A stretch of 64,000 bases of DNA, from NCBI GenBank assembly GCA_045652745.1, contig JAZRUW010000004.1, positions 94,189-158,188 on the forward strand, given 5' to 3'. Below the pieces are notes generated by a model. It did not search any database. It was not told the origin of the DNA and saw only the letters and a program-made list of their open reading frames with translations. This stretch comes from RGIG2041 sp045652745. Lineage in GTDB: Bacteria > Bacillota > Clostridia > UBA1381 > UMGS1253. The position numbers and the translations under genes are program-made. This document shows positions 26,296 to 35,087 of the stretch, one piece after another (the stretch's first letter is position 1; every line of letters begins with the position of its first letter).

Positions 26296-26323
26296 ATTAT
26301 ACCATAAAATGTTTGTATGTAAA
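26296..26323 (-). promoter_or_regulatory. Promoter for the SLH protein
   Basis: Minus strand: TTTACA (26318-26323), 16 bases, TATAAT (26296-26301), about 45 bases before the start codon. Confidence 0.7.
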
Positions 26324-26425
26324 TAGGTTTTATGTTAAGTCTGTGTGACAAATTTTGCATATTTTGCATCCCTGACACGCACGGCGCATACGATAAAACA
26401 GACGGATTTGACAGGAGGTGACACT

Positions 26426-26674
26426 ATGGAGGATAAAAAGAAACCGGACCTGCCCGACCTCGGCGAGAAAACCATGCGCGAAATGCGCGATTTTGCCGCC
26501 ACGCGCGAAGGCGTAACTTTGCGCAAAAAGCTTGCAGGTCTTGACCCGCAAAAACTGATGCAGGCCTTTTCTTCTCTTGACAAGGCCACCGTAGAGGCAC
26601 GCCTTAAAAATCTGGATGCCGACAAAATTCGCAAGGCCATGGAAAACAAGGACTTTTTAGATAAACTTAAATAA
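26426..26674 (+). CDS. Small charged protein of unknown function in the spoIID cluster
   Basis: 82 residues, predicted all-helical and highly charged (LGEKTMREMRDFAATREG, LRKKLAGLDPQKLMQAF). No signal peptide or membrane segment. The start is the ATG at 26426 behind a perfect AGGAGGTGA. It is the first of four co-directional genes ending in spoIID. Family not recognised. Confidence 0.75.
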   Translation: MEDKKKPDLPDLGEKTMREMRDFAATREGVTLRKKLAGLDPQKLMQAFSSLDKATVEARLKNLDADKIRKAMENKDFLDKLK

Positions 26675-26693
26675 AAAAAGGGGGGAGCGACGT

Positions 26694-27023
26694 ATGGCAG
26701 AAGGTATTGACGGTGCAATTGATGCTTTAAAAGATATATTAAACAGTCCGGATGCGGCGGAAAATATTTCTGCCATGCTCTCCGGCTTCGGCCTGCCCGG
26801 CGCCGATCAAAAATCGCAAAATGACCTGCCCATTTCGCCGCAGATGCTTGCTAAGGTGATGGAAGCCTATAAATCCATCGGCAAAGCCGATGACCGCCGC
26901 GTCACACTTCTGCGCGCAGTGCGCCCGTTTATGCGCGAAACGCGCAAGGGCGAGGTGGACATGGCCATCCGCCTTTTGACAATCCTGAGATTGATGCCAC
27001 TGCTGAAGGACTTTCAAATATAA
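26694..27023 (+). CDS. Conserved-looking small protein of unknown function in the spoIID cluster
   Basis: 109 residues, helical: an N-terminal part with GIDGAIDALKDILNSPDAA, a Gly/Asp-rich linker, and a C-terminal helical part ending FMRETRKGEVDMAIRLLTIL. The ribosome site is GGGGGGAG, 20 bases after the preceding gene. Its predicted helices resemble those of the preceding gene, suggesting partners. No function assigned. Confidence 0.75.
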   Translation: MAEGIDGAIDALKDILNSPDAAENISAMLSGFGLPGADQKSQNDLPISPQMLAKVMEAYKSIGKADDRRVTLLRAVRPFMRETRKGEVDMAIRLLTILRLMPLLKDFQI

Positions 27024-27037
27024 GGAATGAATCGAAC

Positions 27038-27292
27038 ATGTACAGACGCTATTACAAATATAACGACCCCGCGCCGGGGCAACGGCGCACACCGCCACAG
27101 CCACAACCGCCGGCACCGCCGCCAAAACCGCAATCGAGCCTGCCGTCACTTGCGCAGGATTTTTTGTCCGGCATGGAAAAAGACGATTTGATTTTGGCCG
27201 GTCTTTTGCTTTTGTTGTTGCTCGGTGAGGACAAAGAAAATATCGACCTGCCGCTTGCCGCGGCACTTTTGTACTTACTACTCAAAAAATGA
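27038..27292 (+). CDS. Proline-rich small membrane-associated protein in the spoIID cluster
   Basis: 84 residues: a basic Tyr/Arg start (MYRRYYKYND), a proline-rich stretch (PPQPQPPAPPPKPQ), then DDLILAGLLLLLLLGED and a second short hydrophobic helix LPLAAALLYLLLKK. Probably a membrane-associated adaptor. The ribosome site is a weak AAGGAA. It lies 14 bases after the preceding gene and 9 before spoIID. Confidence 0.65.
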   Translation: MYRRYYKYNDPAPGQRRTPPQPQPPAPPPKPQSSLPSLAQDFLSGMEKDDLILAGLLLLLLLGEDKENIDLPLAAALLYLLLKK

Positions 27293-27301
27293 GGGATTCC
27301 A

Positions 27302-28273
27302 ATGAAAAAACTGTTCGGACTATTTTTTCTGTATACCTTTATCGTGCTCGGCATACCGATTTTGCTTGTGCTTTTACTCCGCGCGGGACCGAAAACGAAA
27401 AAAAGCGCAGAGCCTATTGACACCATCACCACCTATGTTGCGGCGCTCGATGCGGTACAAACGCTGGACTTTTCCGAATATTTAAAGGGTGTAGTCGCGG
27501 CGGAAATGCCGGCATCGTTTCACACGGAGGCGCTTCGCGCACAGGCGGTTGCGGCGCGCAGTTATATTCTGCGCCGCAGGGAAGGCTATCTTCGTGACGG
27601 CATCCCCGAGGCGCACCACGGCGCACTTGCGTGCACGGACAGCGCCCACTGCAAAGCCTGGAAAAGTGCGGACGAGCTTCGCGCCTCCTGGGGGGATGAC
27701 TACGAGGTACATATGCAAAAAATTGCCGCCGCGGTGGATGATACCGCCGGTATTGTACTCACTTATGACGGCGAGTTGGTCAACGCGGTGTTTCACTCCA
27801 CCTCTTCGGGGCAGACGGAAAGTGCCAAGGATGTATGGGGCGGCGATGTGCCTTACCTTGTCAGCGTTGCCAGCTACGGCGACGAGCTTTCTCCGCGTTT
27901 TTCCTCTAAGGTTACCCTAAGCGCCGAGGAATACAAACAAAAACTGCAAAGTGTATACCCCGAAGCGCAATTTGCCGAAGGCGAGGCGCTGGTCGGGGAA
28001 ATTCTGCGTTCAACGGCAGGCGGCATCAAAGAAATTCAAACAGGCGGTGTGCGCCTGACCGGCACGCAGTTTCGCAACCTCTACGGCTTGCGCAGTACCA
28101 ACATCCAGTTTGTGCAAAGTGCAAATTCGATTACCATGACCGTCACGGGCAACGGCCACGGCGTGGGCCTGAGCCAGTACGGTGCAAATTATCTTGCAAA
28201 TCAGGGGGAAACCTATGAGGAAATTTTAAAAACCTACTATACGGGCGTGACCGTAGAAGCGTATGCACCGTAA
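27302..28273 (+). CDS. spoIID: Stage II sporulation protein D, SpoIID
   Basis: 323 residues. An N-terminal membrane anchor (about 5-27) precedes the SpoIID/LytB transglycosylase domain: EYLKGVVAAEMPASF with catalytic Glu68, ALRAQAVAARSY, and the paired Cys111/Cys117 (ACTDSAHCKAW) associated with the zinc site. The C-terminus has GNGHGVGLSQYGANYLA. In spore formers SpoIID degrades septal peptidoglycan during engulfment with SpoIIM and SpoIIP. Neither partner is here, so a vegetative SpoIID/LytB role is a lesser alternative. Confidence 0.9.
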   Translation: MKKLFGLFFLYTFIVLGIPILLVLLLRAGPKTKKSAEPIDTITTYVAALDAVQTLDFSEYLKGVVAAEMPASFHTEALRAQAVAARSYILRRREGYLRDGIPEAHHGALACTDSAHCKAWKSADELRASWGDDYEVHMQKIAAAVDDTAGIVLTYDGELVNAVFHSTSSGQTESAKDVWGGDVPYLVSVASYGDELSPRFSSKVTLSAEEYKQKLQSVYPEAQFAEGEALVGEILRSTAGGIKEIQTGGVRLTGTQFRNLYGLRSTNIQFVQSANSITMTVTGNGHGVGLSQYGANYLANQGETYEEILKTYYTGVTVEAYAP

Positions 28274-28394
28274 TGCATTTCTCTTTCGTCCGCATATACT
28301 TACACATATCGCATATATCGCAAAATATACTTTTTGTTTTTAAAATATACACCATATATTGTGGTCAAACGTCGAATTGCGCGTTCACTTTTGC

Positions 28395-28423
28395 TTGGAA
28401 TACTGTATAAAATATGCTATAAT
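28395..28423 (+). promoter_or_regulatory. Promoter for the small gene at 28459
   Basis: TTGGAA (28395-28400), 17 bases, perfect TATAAT (28418-28423), about 30 bases before the gene. Confidence 0.7.
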
Positions 28424-28458
28424 TTAAGCATAGAAAAACAAAGGAAAAAGGTGACATC

Positions 28459-28806
28459 ATGGATAAGGAACTCTATACGACAAAAAAGGTAACGGATGAA
28501 GAAAGCGGAAAAACATTTATGCTGGAATACTACATAACGGAAGACGAAATGCCGATTGGCGACAGCCTTTCGGTGGTTTCCTACGGTGTGGAAATTGTAC
28601 TGCGCAGCCGGCTGCAAATTGAGGCATCGCGCGCAAGTTTTTTATTTACGGACAAGCAACAGGCGGCTTCGTTTGCCGAGCTTTTGGCAAATACGGACAC
28701 CTTCCCCGTATCGCTTTCCGGCATCGTGGAGGATTTGACGGCAGGGCAGGAAATCCCGCAAAGCACACCAGCACCGAAGGTACAATGCTTTACGGCTACA
28801 GCGTGA
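28459..28806 (+). CDS. Small protein of unknown function, DUF6514-like
   Basis: 115 residues. It opens with a beta-strand pattern (MLEYYITEDEMP, then VVSYGVEIVLRSR) like the DUF6514 family common in Clostridia, by my recollection. It lacks a signal peptide and any catalytic motif. The last 20 residues are low-complexity. The ribosome site AAAGGTGA and a strong promoter support it as real. A dispersed palindrome (GCAGGGGCTTGCTCCTGC) follows within 60 bases of the stop. Confidence 0.65.
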   Translation: MDKELYTTKKVTDEESGKTFMLEYYITEDEMPIGDSLSVVSYGVEIVLRSRLQIEASRASFLFTDKQQAASFAELLANTDTFPVSLSGIVEDLTAGQEIPQSTPAPKVQCFTATA

Positions 28807-28897
28807 AGATAAAGCAAAATCATTAAACGCGGCTCCTGCAAACACATTTGTAGCCGACTTCGTAGGGCAGGGGCTTGCTCCTGCCGCTTTTGCACAC

Positions 28898-28924
28898 AAA
28901 AAAGCGAGGTTTCCCTCGCTTTTT
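28898..28924. terminator. Terminator after the DUF1846 gene
   Basis: AAAAAAGCGAGG and CCTCGCTTTTT pair around a 4-base loop. It is bidirectional in form and lies just beyond the DUF1846 stop. Confidence 0.8.
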
Positions 28925-28925
28925 C

Positions 28926-30392
28926 TTATTTGTAGGTTGGCTCACAAGTCAAATGCATGCCGAGTTTTTTAAACACGCGCTCATCGACCTGTGACAAAAG
29001 CACCGTCGAATGTGCCTGCGCACCGCGCAGTTCGGAAAGGCCTTCCAGCGCTTTCTTTGCAACGCTGTCGCTCGCCGCACAAATGGAGAGCGCAATCAAG
29101 GTTTCATCCATATGCAAGCGCGGATTTTTACTGCCGAAATGGTGAATCTTCAAGCCCTGCAACGGCTCGATAACCTCCGGCGAAATCAAGTGGATTTCAT
29201 CGGCGATACCGGCAATTTCCTTAAGCGCATTGAGCAGCGCTGCGCTCGATGCACCGAGCAAATCGGACGTCTTACCCGTGACCATACGTCCGTCCGGCAA
29301 CTGAATGGCACAAGCCGTGTGCCCCGTATGCTTTGATTTTTCCAGCGCCGCACCGACAACCGCGCGGTGATGCGCATCTACGCCGGCCTGCTTCATGATG
29401 AGCTGCATCTTCAAAAGCACATCTTCGTCGCACTTGCCGTTCATTTTTTCTTTTAATACCTGATAGTAACGGCGCACGATTTCGTCTTTCGAGGCCTGAA
29501 TACAAACCGCATCGTCCACGATACAGTTGCCCGCCATATTTACACCCATATCCGTCGGCGATTTATACGGACTTTCGCCCAGTATTTTGCACAAAATCGC
29601 GTTAAGTACGGGGAATACCTCAATATCGCGGTTATAGTTGACCGCCATTTCACCGTGCGCTTCCAGATGGAACGGGTCAATCATATTTACGTCATTTAAA
29701 TCCACCGTTGCCGCCTCATATGCGAGGTTGACATGGTGCTTTAAAGGCAAATTCCAAATCGGGAAAGTTTCAAATTTTGCATAACCCGCTTTGATGCCGC
29801 GTTTGTTTTCGTGATAAAGCTGAGAAAGGCAGGTCGCCATTTTGCCGCTGCCCGGTCCCGGTGCGGTAACGACCACAATCTGCTTTTCCGTTTCAATATA
29901 ATCGTTTTTGCCAAAACCCTCATCGCTTACGATATATTCCACATGCGACGGATAACCCGGAATAGGATAGTGTAAAAATACCTTGATGCCCATATTTTCC
30001 AAACGCTTTTTAAAGGTATCTGCCGCCGACTGACCGCTGTACTGCGTAATGACAATACTGCCGACCAAAAGTCCCAAATCGCGGAAGGCATTGATTAAGC
30101 GGATGGTATCCAAATCATAGGTAAGGTTGTGGTTGCTGTTGACCTTGTTTTTTACAATATCAATCGCGCTGATGGCAATTACGATTTCAAGCTTGTCCTT
30201 TAAAGACATCAGCATTTTGATTTTACTGTCCGGCTCAAAGCCCGGCAGCACGCGGGATGCGTGGTGGTCGTCAAAAAGTTTGCCGCCAAGCTCCAAATAC
30301 AGCTTGTCGCCAAATTCCAATACGCGCTCGCCGATATATTTCGACTGCATCTGTATATATTTTTCGTTATCAAATCCGATTTTTCCACTCAT
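28926..30392 (-). CDS. DUF1846 (UPF0371) family protein
   Basis: 488 residues, full length. Recognised by GFDNEKYIQMQSKYIGER at the start, VVVTAPGPGSGKMATCLSQL (a P-loop-like turn), and AGVDAHHRAVVGAALEKSK. The family is widespread in Firmicutes; structures are known but, to my knowledge, no firm function. Soluble, with no signal peptide. Transcribed alone from its own promoter and closed by a terminator. Confidence 0.9.
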   Translation of the reverse strand: MSGKIGFDNEKYIQMQSKYIGERVLEFGDKLYLELGGKLFDDHHASRVLPGFEPDSKIKMLMSLKDKLEIVIAISAIDIVKNKVNSNHNLTYDLDTIRLINAFRDLGLLVGSIVITQYSGQSAADTFKKRLENMGIKVFLHYPIPGYPSHVEYIVSDEGFGKNDYIETEKQIVVVTAPGPGSGKMATCLSQLYHENKRGIKAGYAKFETFPIWNLPLKHHVNLAYEAATVDLNDVNMIDPFHLEAHGEMAVNYNRDIEVFPVLNAILCKILGESPYKSPTDMGVNMAGNCIVDDAVCIQASKDEIVRRYYQVLKEKMNGKCDEDVLLKMQLIMKQAGVDAHHRAVVGAALEKSKHTGHTACAIQLPDGRMVTGKTSDLLGASSAALLNALKEIAGIADEIHLISPEVIEPLQGLKIHHFGSKNPRLHMDETLIALSICAASDSVAKKALEGLSELRGAQAHSTVLLSQVDERVFKKLGMHLTCEPTYK

Positions 30393-30418
30393 AATCTAAC
30401 AACCCCCAACATCTTTTT

Positions 30419-30447
30419 ATTATACTACTGATTTTGTCCGATTTCAA
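30419..30447 (-). promoter_or_regulatory. Promoter for the DUF1846 gene
   Basis: Minus strand: TTGAAA (30442-30447), 17 bases, perfect TATAAT (30419-30424), about 27 bases before the start codon. Confidence 0.75.
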
Positions 30448-30470
30448 GCCAAAATATAATAAAAATAAAC

Positions 30471-30490
30471 GGAACGACTCAAGTCGTTCC
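30471..30490. terminator. Terminator of the ACT-DUF711-radical SAM operon
   Basis: GGAACGACTCAAGTCGTTCC, a perfect 9-bp stem, followed on the minus strand by T-rich DNA; 20 bases after the radical SAM gene. Confidence 0.75.
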
Positions 30491-30509
30491 GCAATCCATA
30501 ATCATCAAA

Positions 30510-31136
30510 TCAATTTTCTACATAATGTCTGACGCGCAGCGTGCACCCCACCTGCTCGGCAAGCTGTCTGCAACGCGCAATGTCCGCTTCCGGCATGATG
30601 TCGACGATGCTCAAAAGCACCTGCGGCACATGCTTGGCCGCAAGTCGCGCAAAATCAAGCATATAATCAAATCCGCTCTCACCAAAAGCGCACTGACAAA
30701 TCTCGTTATACGATTTTGCATCCGGCGCATTCATACTCACCGACAGCGTATCAATCCAGCCGGCAAGCCGCGGCGTAATGTCCGCTTTGTGAATGGCATT
30801 GGCATGCCCATTGGTATTGATGCGCACACTGCAGGTATAATTTGCCTTGATGTACGCCGCAATTTCCAAAAGCGTATCTAAACGCATGGTCGGTTCGCCG
30901 TAGCCGCAAAACACAACCTCTTTGTAGCTGTCTACATCAAATTTTCCCAGCGCTTCAATTACCTCCGCCGCAGTCGGTTCATGCTCCAGCCACAAATCCG
31001 TATTGCTGCCGACACCGTTTTCATTGTTGCGGATGCAGAACGTGCAACGGTTGGTGCATTTGTTGGTTAAATTTACATACAGAAAGCTCTCGTGGTTTTC
31101 CTCTGCAAAATATTCATATACATATACATTTGCCAT
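30510..31136 (-). CDS. Radical SAM protein, TatD-associated type
   Basis: 208 residues, short for a radical SAM enzyme. The cluster cysteines C27, C31 and C34 are in VNLTNKCTNRCTFCIRN, followed by the GYGEPT SAM-binding motif. There is no auxiliary cluster domain. It resembles the small TatD-linked radical SAM family (TIGR04038, from memory), but no TatD gene is here. The start is the ATG at 31136 with GAGGA upstream, 2 bases after the DUF711 stop, so the two are cotranslated. Substrate unknown. Confidence 0.8.
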   Translation of the reverse strand: MANVYVYEYFAEENHESFLYVNLTNKCTNRCTFCIRNNENGVGSNTDLWLEHEPTAAEVIEALGKFDVDSYKEVVFCGYGEPTMRLDTLLEIAAYIKANYTCSVRINTNGHANAIHKADITPRLAGWIDTLSVSMNAPDAKSYNEICQCAFGESGFDYMLDFARLAAKHVPQVLLSIVDIMPEADIARCRQLAEQVGCTLRVRHYVEN

Positions 31137-31138
31137 AA

Positions 31139-32503
31139 TCAATTCCTCAAACTGTGCAGCGGCGCAGGAATACGTCCGCCGCGATTTACAAAGCCCTCCG
31201 AGCCGTACGGATTGACCGGTTGTACCGGACCGCTGCCCAAAAGACCGCCAAACTCTACCGTGTCGCCGACTTTCTTGCCCGGCGCAGGGATGATACGCAC
31301 CGCCGTTGTCTTGTTGTTGACTACGCCGATGGCTGATTCGTCGGCAATAATTGCGGAAATGGTTGCCGCACTCGTGTCGCCCGGCACGACAATCATATCC
31401 AGTCCCACCGGGCACACGCAGGTCATTGCCTCGAGTTTTTCCAACGTAAGTGCGCCGCATTTTGCCGCCGCAATCATGCCGGCATCCTCGCTGACCGGAA
31501 TGAATGCGCCCGAAAGACCGCCGACATAGCCCGAAGCCATAACGCCGCCCTTCTTTACGGCATCATTGAGCATCGCAAGCGCCGCCGTTGTGCCGTGCGT
31601 ACCGCACTTTTCTACGCCCATTTCTTCCAATATATACGCAACCGAGTCGCCGACTGCCGGCGTCGGTGCCAAAGATAAATCCACAATGCCGTACGGCACG
31701 CCCAGACGTCTGGAGGCTTCCTGCGCTACGAGCTGACCCATACGCGTGATTTTAAATGCTGTCTTTTTAATCGTTTCCGCCACCAGACCGAAATCCGCCT
31801 GCGGACCGATTTTTTCAAGCGCACATTTTACAACGCCAGGGCCGCTGACACCGACATTGATGACGCACTCGCCCTCGCCGATGCCGTGAAATGCACCTGC
31901 CATAAACGGATTGTCCTCTACGGCATTGGCAAACACCACGAGTTTTGCACACGCAAAGCCGCCGCTGTCTTTTGTCAGCTCCGCCGCTTCTTTGACAACC
32001 TCACCCATCTGCTTGACGGCATCCATGTTGATGCCCGCACGCGTGGTTGCCACGTTGACGGACGAGCACACTCTCTGTGTGCGCGCAAGCGCCTGCGGAA
32101 TGGATTTAATAAGCATCTCATCGCCCTTGGTGTAGTGCTTATGTACCAATGCGCTGTAACCGCCGATGAAGTTTACGCCCGTCGCAATCGCCGCACGGTC
32201 CAGTGCCTCAGCAATTTTTACGCAGTCCTCCACCGATTTTGCGTGCTCACACAAAATCGAAACCGGTGTAACGGAAATACGCTTGTTGATAATCGGAATA
32301 CCGTACTCCGTTTCAATATCCTCGCCGACGCGCACCAAATCCTTGGCGTAGGTCGTAATTTTGGTATAGATTTTCTCGCACATTGTATCCACGTCCGGAT
32401 CGGAGCAATCCCGCAGGGAAATACCCATCGTGATGGTACGGATATCCAGATGCTCGCGGTCGAGCATTTTTATGGTTTCTATAATCTCAAAAGGATTTAA
32501 CAT
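31139..32503 (-). CDS. DUF711 (UPF0210, PFL) family protein
   Basis: 454 residues, full length. Signatures: DIRTITMGISLRDCSD, NFIGGYSALVHK, SVNVATTRAGINMDAV, and the C-terminal FVNRGGRIPAPLHSLRN. The fold resembles pyruvate formate-lyase, but there is no glycyl-radical motif, and the biochemical role is unknown. It nearly always accompanies a small ACT protein, as here (15 bases upstream). Together they may form an amino-acid-sensing unit; this is inference. Confidence 0.92.
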   Translation of the reverse strand: MLNPFEIIETIKMLDREHLDIRTITMGISLRDCSDPDVDTMCEKIYTKITTYAKDLVRVGEDIETEYGIPIINKRISVTPVSILCEHAKSVEDCVKIAEALDRAAIATGVNFIGGYSALVHKHYTKGDEMLIKSIPQALARTQRVCSSVNVATTRAGINMDAVKQMGEVVKEAAELTKDSGGFACAKLVVFANAVEDNPFMAGAFHGIGEGECVINVGVSGPGVVKCALEKIGPQADFGLVAETIKKTAFKITRMGQLVAQEASRRLGVPYGIVDLSLAPTPAVGDSVAYILEEMGVEKCGTHGTTAALAMLNDAVKKGGVMASGYVGGLSGAFIPVSEDAGMIAAAKCGALTLEKLEAMTCVCPVGLDMIVVPGDTSAATISAIIADESAIGVVNNKTTAVRIIPAPGKKVGDTVEFGGLLGSGPVQPVNPYGSEGFVNRGGRIPAPLHSLRN

Positions 32504-32518
32504 AATCGCTTCTTCTCC

Positions 32519-32788
32519 TTAAATTCTGTGCATGGAGTTAAAAATGTCCTCATGCTGGATGCGGATGGATACGCCGAGCTCGGCGCCGATTTCATCGAGC
32601 GCCTTAGATACCTCGCCGAACGGCACATTCGCCTGGCTGACATCCACAAGCATTACCATCGTAAAGATTTTGTCCATGATGGTCTGCGAAATATCCAGAA
32701 TATTGACGTTTACCTTTGCAAGCACATTTGTTACGGCCGCAATGATACCGATTCTGTCCGAACCGAGCACTGTAATAACTGCTTTCAT
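32519..32788 (-). CDS. ACT domain protein (UPF0237)
   Basis: 89 residues, a single ACT domain: MKAVITVLGSDRIGIIAAVT and VNVNILDISQTIMDKIFTMV. ACT domains bind amino acids and act as sensors. It is the first gene of a three-gene unit with DUF711 and the radical SAM protein. Confidence 0.92.
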   Translation of the reverse strand: MKAVITVLGSDRIGIIAAVTNVLAKVNVNILDISQTIMDKIFTMVMLVDVSQANVPFGEVSKALDEIGAELGVSIRIQHEDIFNSMHRI

Positions 32789-32861
32789 TTTTTCACCTCA
32801 TTGTTATATATGAAAATTTTATACTTTCGATAATAATTCCGCCTCGTCTGCTAAAAGCGGA

Positions 32862-32946
32862 AATTTGGATGAAGTGCGAGGCGCAGGCGACGGCACAGTA
32901 CGTATGTACGGGCCGTTGGCTGCAACGAAGTATTGCACGAAATTTA
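32862..32946. repeat. Dispersed intergenic repeat
   Basis: GC-rich tract between the ACT and VanW genes: GGAAATTTGGATGAAGTGCG, GAGGCGCAGGCGACGGCAC, then AGTACGTATGTACGGGCCG and GCAACGAAGTATTGCACGAA. It has internal short palindromes (GTACGTATGTAC). The opening TTTGGATGAAG also appears inside the MITE-like element near 11872. I recall similar tracts between genes of related Clostridia. No coding content. Confidence 0.5.
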
Positions 32947-32950
32947 CCTT

Positions 32951-34726
32951 TTAGATGCCGTCGGGGATTTGGAGATTGTCATATATCTCCTGTGCACTGC
33001 CCGCATCACCTTCGATGACAACAACCTCACCGCTAATGGCCTGAGACGGGTCGGTTACGGTAGGAACGCTCGGGTCAATTGGAGCGTTCGGGTCCGGGAG
33101 GGCAGGGCCGACACGCAGGATGCGGTTGACCATACGGTAGGTGCTCTTGTGGAGCAGCTTGTTGGAAATTTCTTTGCCGTTTTCGGTAATCTTTTTGTAG
33201 GTGTTGACGATAGCGCCGTTAAAGCCCTCGCCGTCTTGAATTTCCGTACCCGGCTCTAAGGTGTCATCATTTACGATGGTTGTGCCGTACGGGGTATAGC
33301 TGATACGGTCGCAGATGATTTCCACTTTTTTATTGGGGTTGGCGTTTGTGCCGAGAATCTGCACATCCACTTTGCCCGCTGCCGCTTTTGCTACGATTTT
33401 CACCGGTGCATCGGTGTTATTTTTGAAACGGAAGTCCAAAGAGCCGTATGCTACAGTTGCATCCATGCCGAGCGGCGCATAGTGTACTTCCAGCATATGT
33501 TCATGACGCTCTGTAACCTCTAAATCCGCATAAAGCACTGCGGCGTAGATGGTGGAACTCGTCTGACAAATACCGCCACCGAGACCGTCAACCATCTTGT
33601 TGTTTTCATAAACGGATGCCGCCTTAAACCCACGCTCCGCGGTACGCTCACCTACAATCTTATTATAGGAAAATTCATCGCCCGGAAGCAAAATCGTACC
33701 GTCTACAAATTTTGCGGCAAGTTCTACGTTGTTGGAACGCGGACGGTTGGATGTCGCATACTTGGTCTGATATTTACCGAGCACATCCGCAAACAGCGTT
33801 TTACTGATATCTTCTGCCTTAATTTGCGGCTGGGTCAGCGTAAGCGCAATGGTGACCGGTTCGCTGTCCGTATCAAACCCTGCAAGGGCGCGCGCCGCCT
33901 CGTTTTTGTCAAAATCCTTACCAATCACTTCCGGCGTAATAATCACTTCTTTGCCCTCGATTACATAATGCGCGTCTGCCGGTTCGCAATGCACCGAGTC
34001 ATATAGCTCATCAATATCAATCTGCGCCGGCTGGGTTTTTACCATGGAAAGTTTATAGCTGCCGCCGCCGTTTAAAACCGCTTCTTCAAAATACTTGCGC
34101 ATCTGCGCATACTCCACACCCGTGCCTGCGCTGCCGGCGCTGATGCGGATTTTGTCCTCCTCTGCCGAAACTTCGTGCTGCTTCAAACTACCGCCGCACT
34201 GCTCGGAAAGCGCCACCGAGATATCGGAAAGCGCCAGATGGTCATAGGTGTACACCGGTGCAACGGTCTTGCCGGAAAACAACGAGGTAAATGCGGTAAA
34301 TAAATTGCTTCTGCCGTATGCCGCAGCCTTCTGGGCCGTCTTTTCCACGTCTACCTGCAAGGAAACATCCTGCGCCGTGACGGTTTTGGTTACACCGTCG
34401 CAGGTATAGTCTACGGCAAAGTTTTGTAGTGCATCTGCCGCTGCAAGCATATCCGCAATTTCCTGCACCGTTTTGCCGCCGACATCCATACCCATGACGG
34501 TCACACCGTCTTTGGACAAATTACGGTCACCTGCATACATCGTCAGGCTCGATACCGCCAAAAACAGCACCAAAAGTACAGCCACGATGCCACCGACAAT
34601 CCAACCTGTCTTCTGCACCGGTGTCGCTTCCTTGTTCGCGCCTGCAGCCGTTTTTGTATTTTCACCCGCCGTCGCGCGTTTTCTGCGCGCGGAGGTATTT
34701 CTTCTGTCTGACTTTCTTTCAGCCAC
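32951..34726 (-). CDS. VanW family cell-envelope protein
   Basis: 591 residues. A basic Ser/Thr/Lys-rich cytoplasmic start, one membrane segment (about 42-65, WIVGGIVAVLLVLFLAVSSL), two peptidoglycan-binding-like domains, and the VanW domain (LLPGDEFSYNKIVGERT, VDGLGGGICQTSSTIYAAVL, HYAPLGMDATVAYGSLDFRF). The part around NKLLHKSTYRMVNRI resembles a G5 domain. Extracellular; VanW functions are poorly known. I preferred the GTG at 34726, with GGAG 7 bases upstream, over the ATG two codons earlier, which abuts the ribosome site. Confidence 0.9.
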   Translation of the reverse strand: MAERKSDRRNTSARRKRATAGENTKTAAGANKEATPVQKTGWIVGGIVAVLLVLFLAVSSLTMYAGDRNLSKDGVTVMGMDVGGKTVQEIADMLAAADALQNFAVDYTCDGVTKTVTAQDVSLQVDVEKTAQKAAAYGRSNLFTAFTSLFSGKTVAPVYTYDHLALSDISVALSEQCGGSLKQHEVSAEEDKIRISAGSAGTGVEYAQMRKYFEEAVLNGGGSYKLSMVKTQPAQIDIDELYDSVHCEPADAHYVIEGKEVIITPEVIGKDFDKNEAARALAGFDTDSEPVTIALTLTQPQIKAEDISKTLFADVLGKYQTKYATSNRPRSNNVELAAKFVDGTILLPGDEFSYNKIVGERTAERGFKAASVYENNKMVDGLGGGICQTSSTIYAAVLYADLEVTERHEHMLEVHYAPLGMDATVAYGSLDFRFKNNTDAPVKIVAKAAAGKVDVQILGTNANPNKKVEIICDRISYTPYGTTIVNDDTLEPGTEIQDGEGFNGAIVNTYKKITENGKEISNKLLHKSTYRMVNRILRVGPALPDPNAPIDPSVPTVTDPSQAISGEVVVIEGDAGSAQEIYDNLQIPDGI

Positions 34727-35087
34727 TTTCATTCTCCTTTTTGCCTTTTATTTATAAATCACATTCATAGGCCAACTTTAATTTTACTACATTTCAATCC
34801 CCTTTGTAAAGCGGATTACCTAACAAAAAGATTACAATTTTTCCCTCTTTCTTAGGCATTTTTCCCATTTTCGGAATAAATTATGAAATTAAGGATAAAA
34901 TGTTATTAACATCCCTGTAACAAATTAAAGTCTTACATGGCATGTGCCGAAATCCTTTTTCAGCAAAAACGGCATAAATACGCATTTTTATGTTTGTGCT
35001 TTGTATGTAATTGTTACAAAAGTATTAAAAAAGTATTGACAAATATGTAAAACGCCGTTAAAATAATGCAACGAGGAGATGAAAAAC
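34727..35087. other. AT-rich divergent promoter region
   Basis: No gene. On the minus side is a promoter for the VanW gene (TGTAAA 34805-34810 and ATTTTA 34781-34786, read as TTTACA, 18 bases, TAAAAT). On the plus side is the promoter for the 3D protein at 35036-35064. The middle is A/T-rich. I saw no c-di-AMP riboswitch, although genes of this kind are often controlled by one. Confidence 0.6.
35036..35064 (+). promoter_or_regulatory. Promoter for the 3D-domain protein
   Basis: TTGACA (35036-35041), 17 bases, TAAAAT (35059-35064). The leader is under 20 bases. Confidence 0.85.

Noticed and set aside
34727..35087. c-di-AMP (ydaO/yuaA) riboswitch before the 3D-domain gene
   Set aside because: Genes of this type are often under this riboswitch, but the consensus promoter lies only ~25 bases before the start codon, leaving no room, and the upstream DNA is plain A/T-rich.
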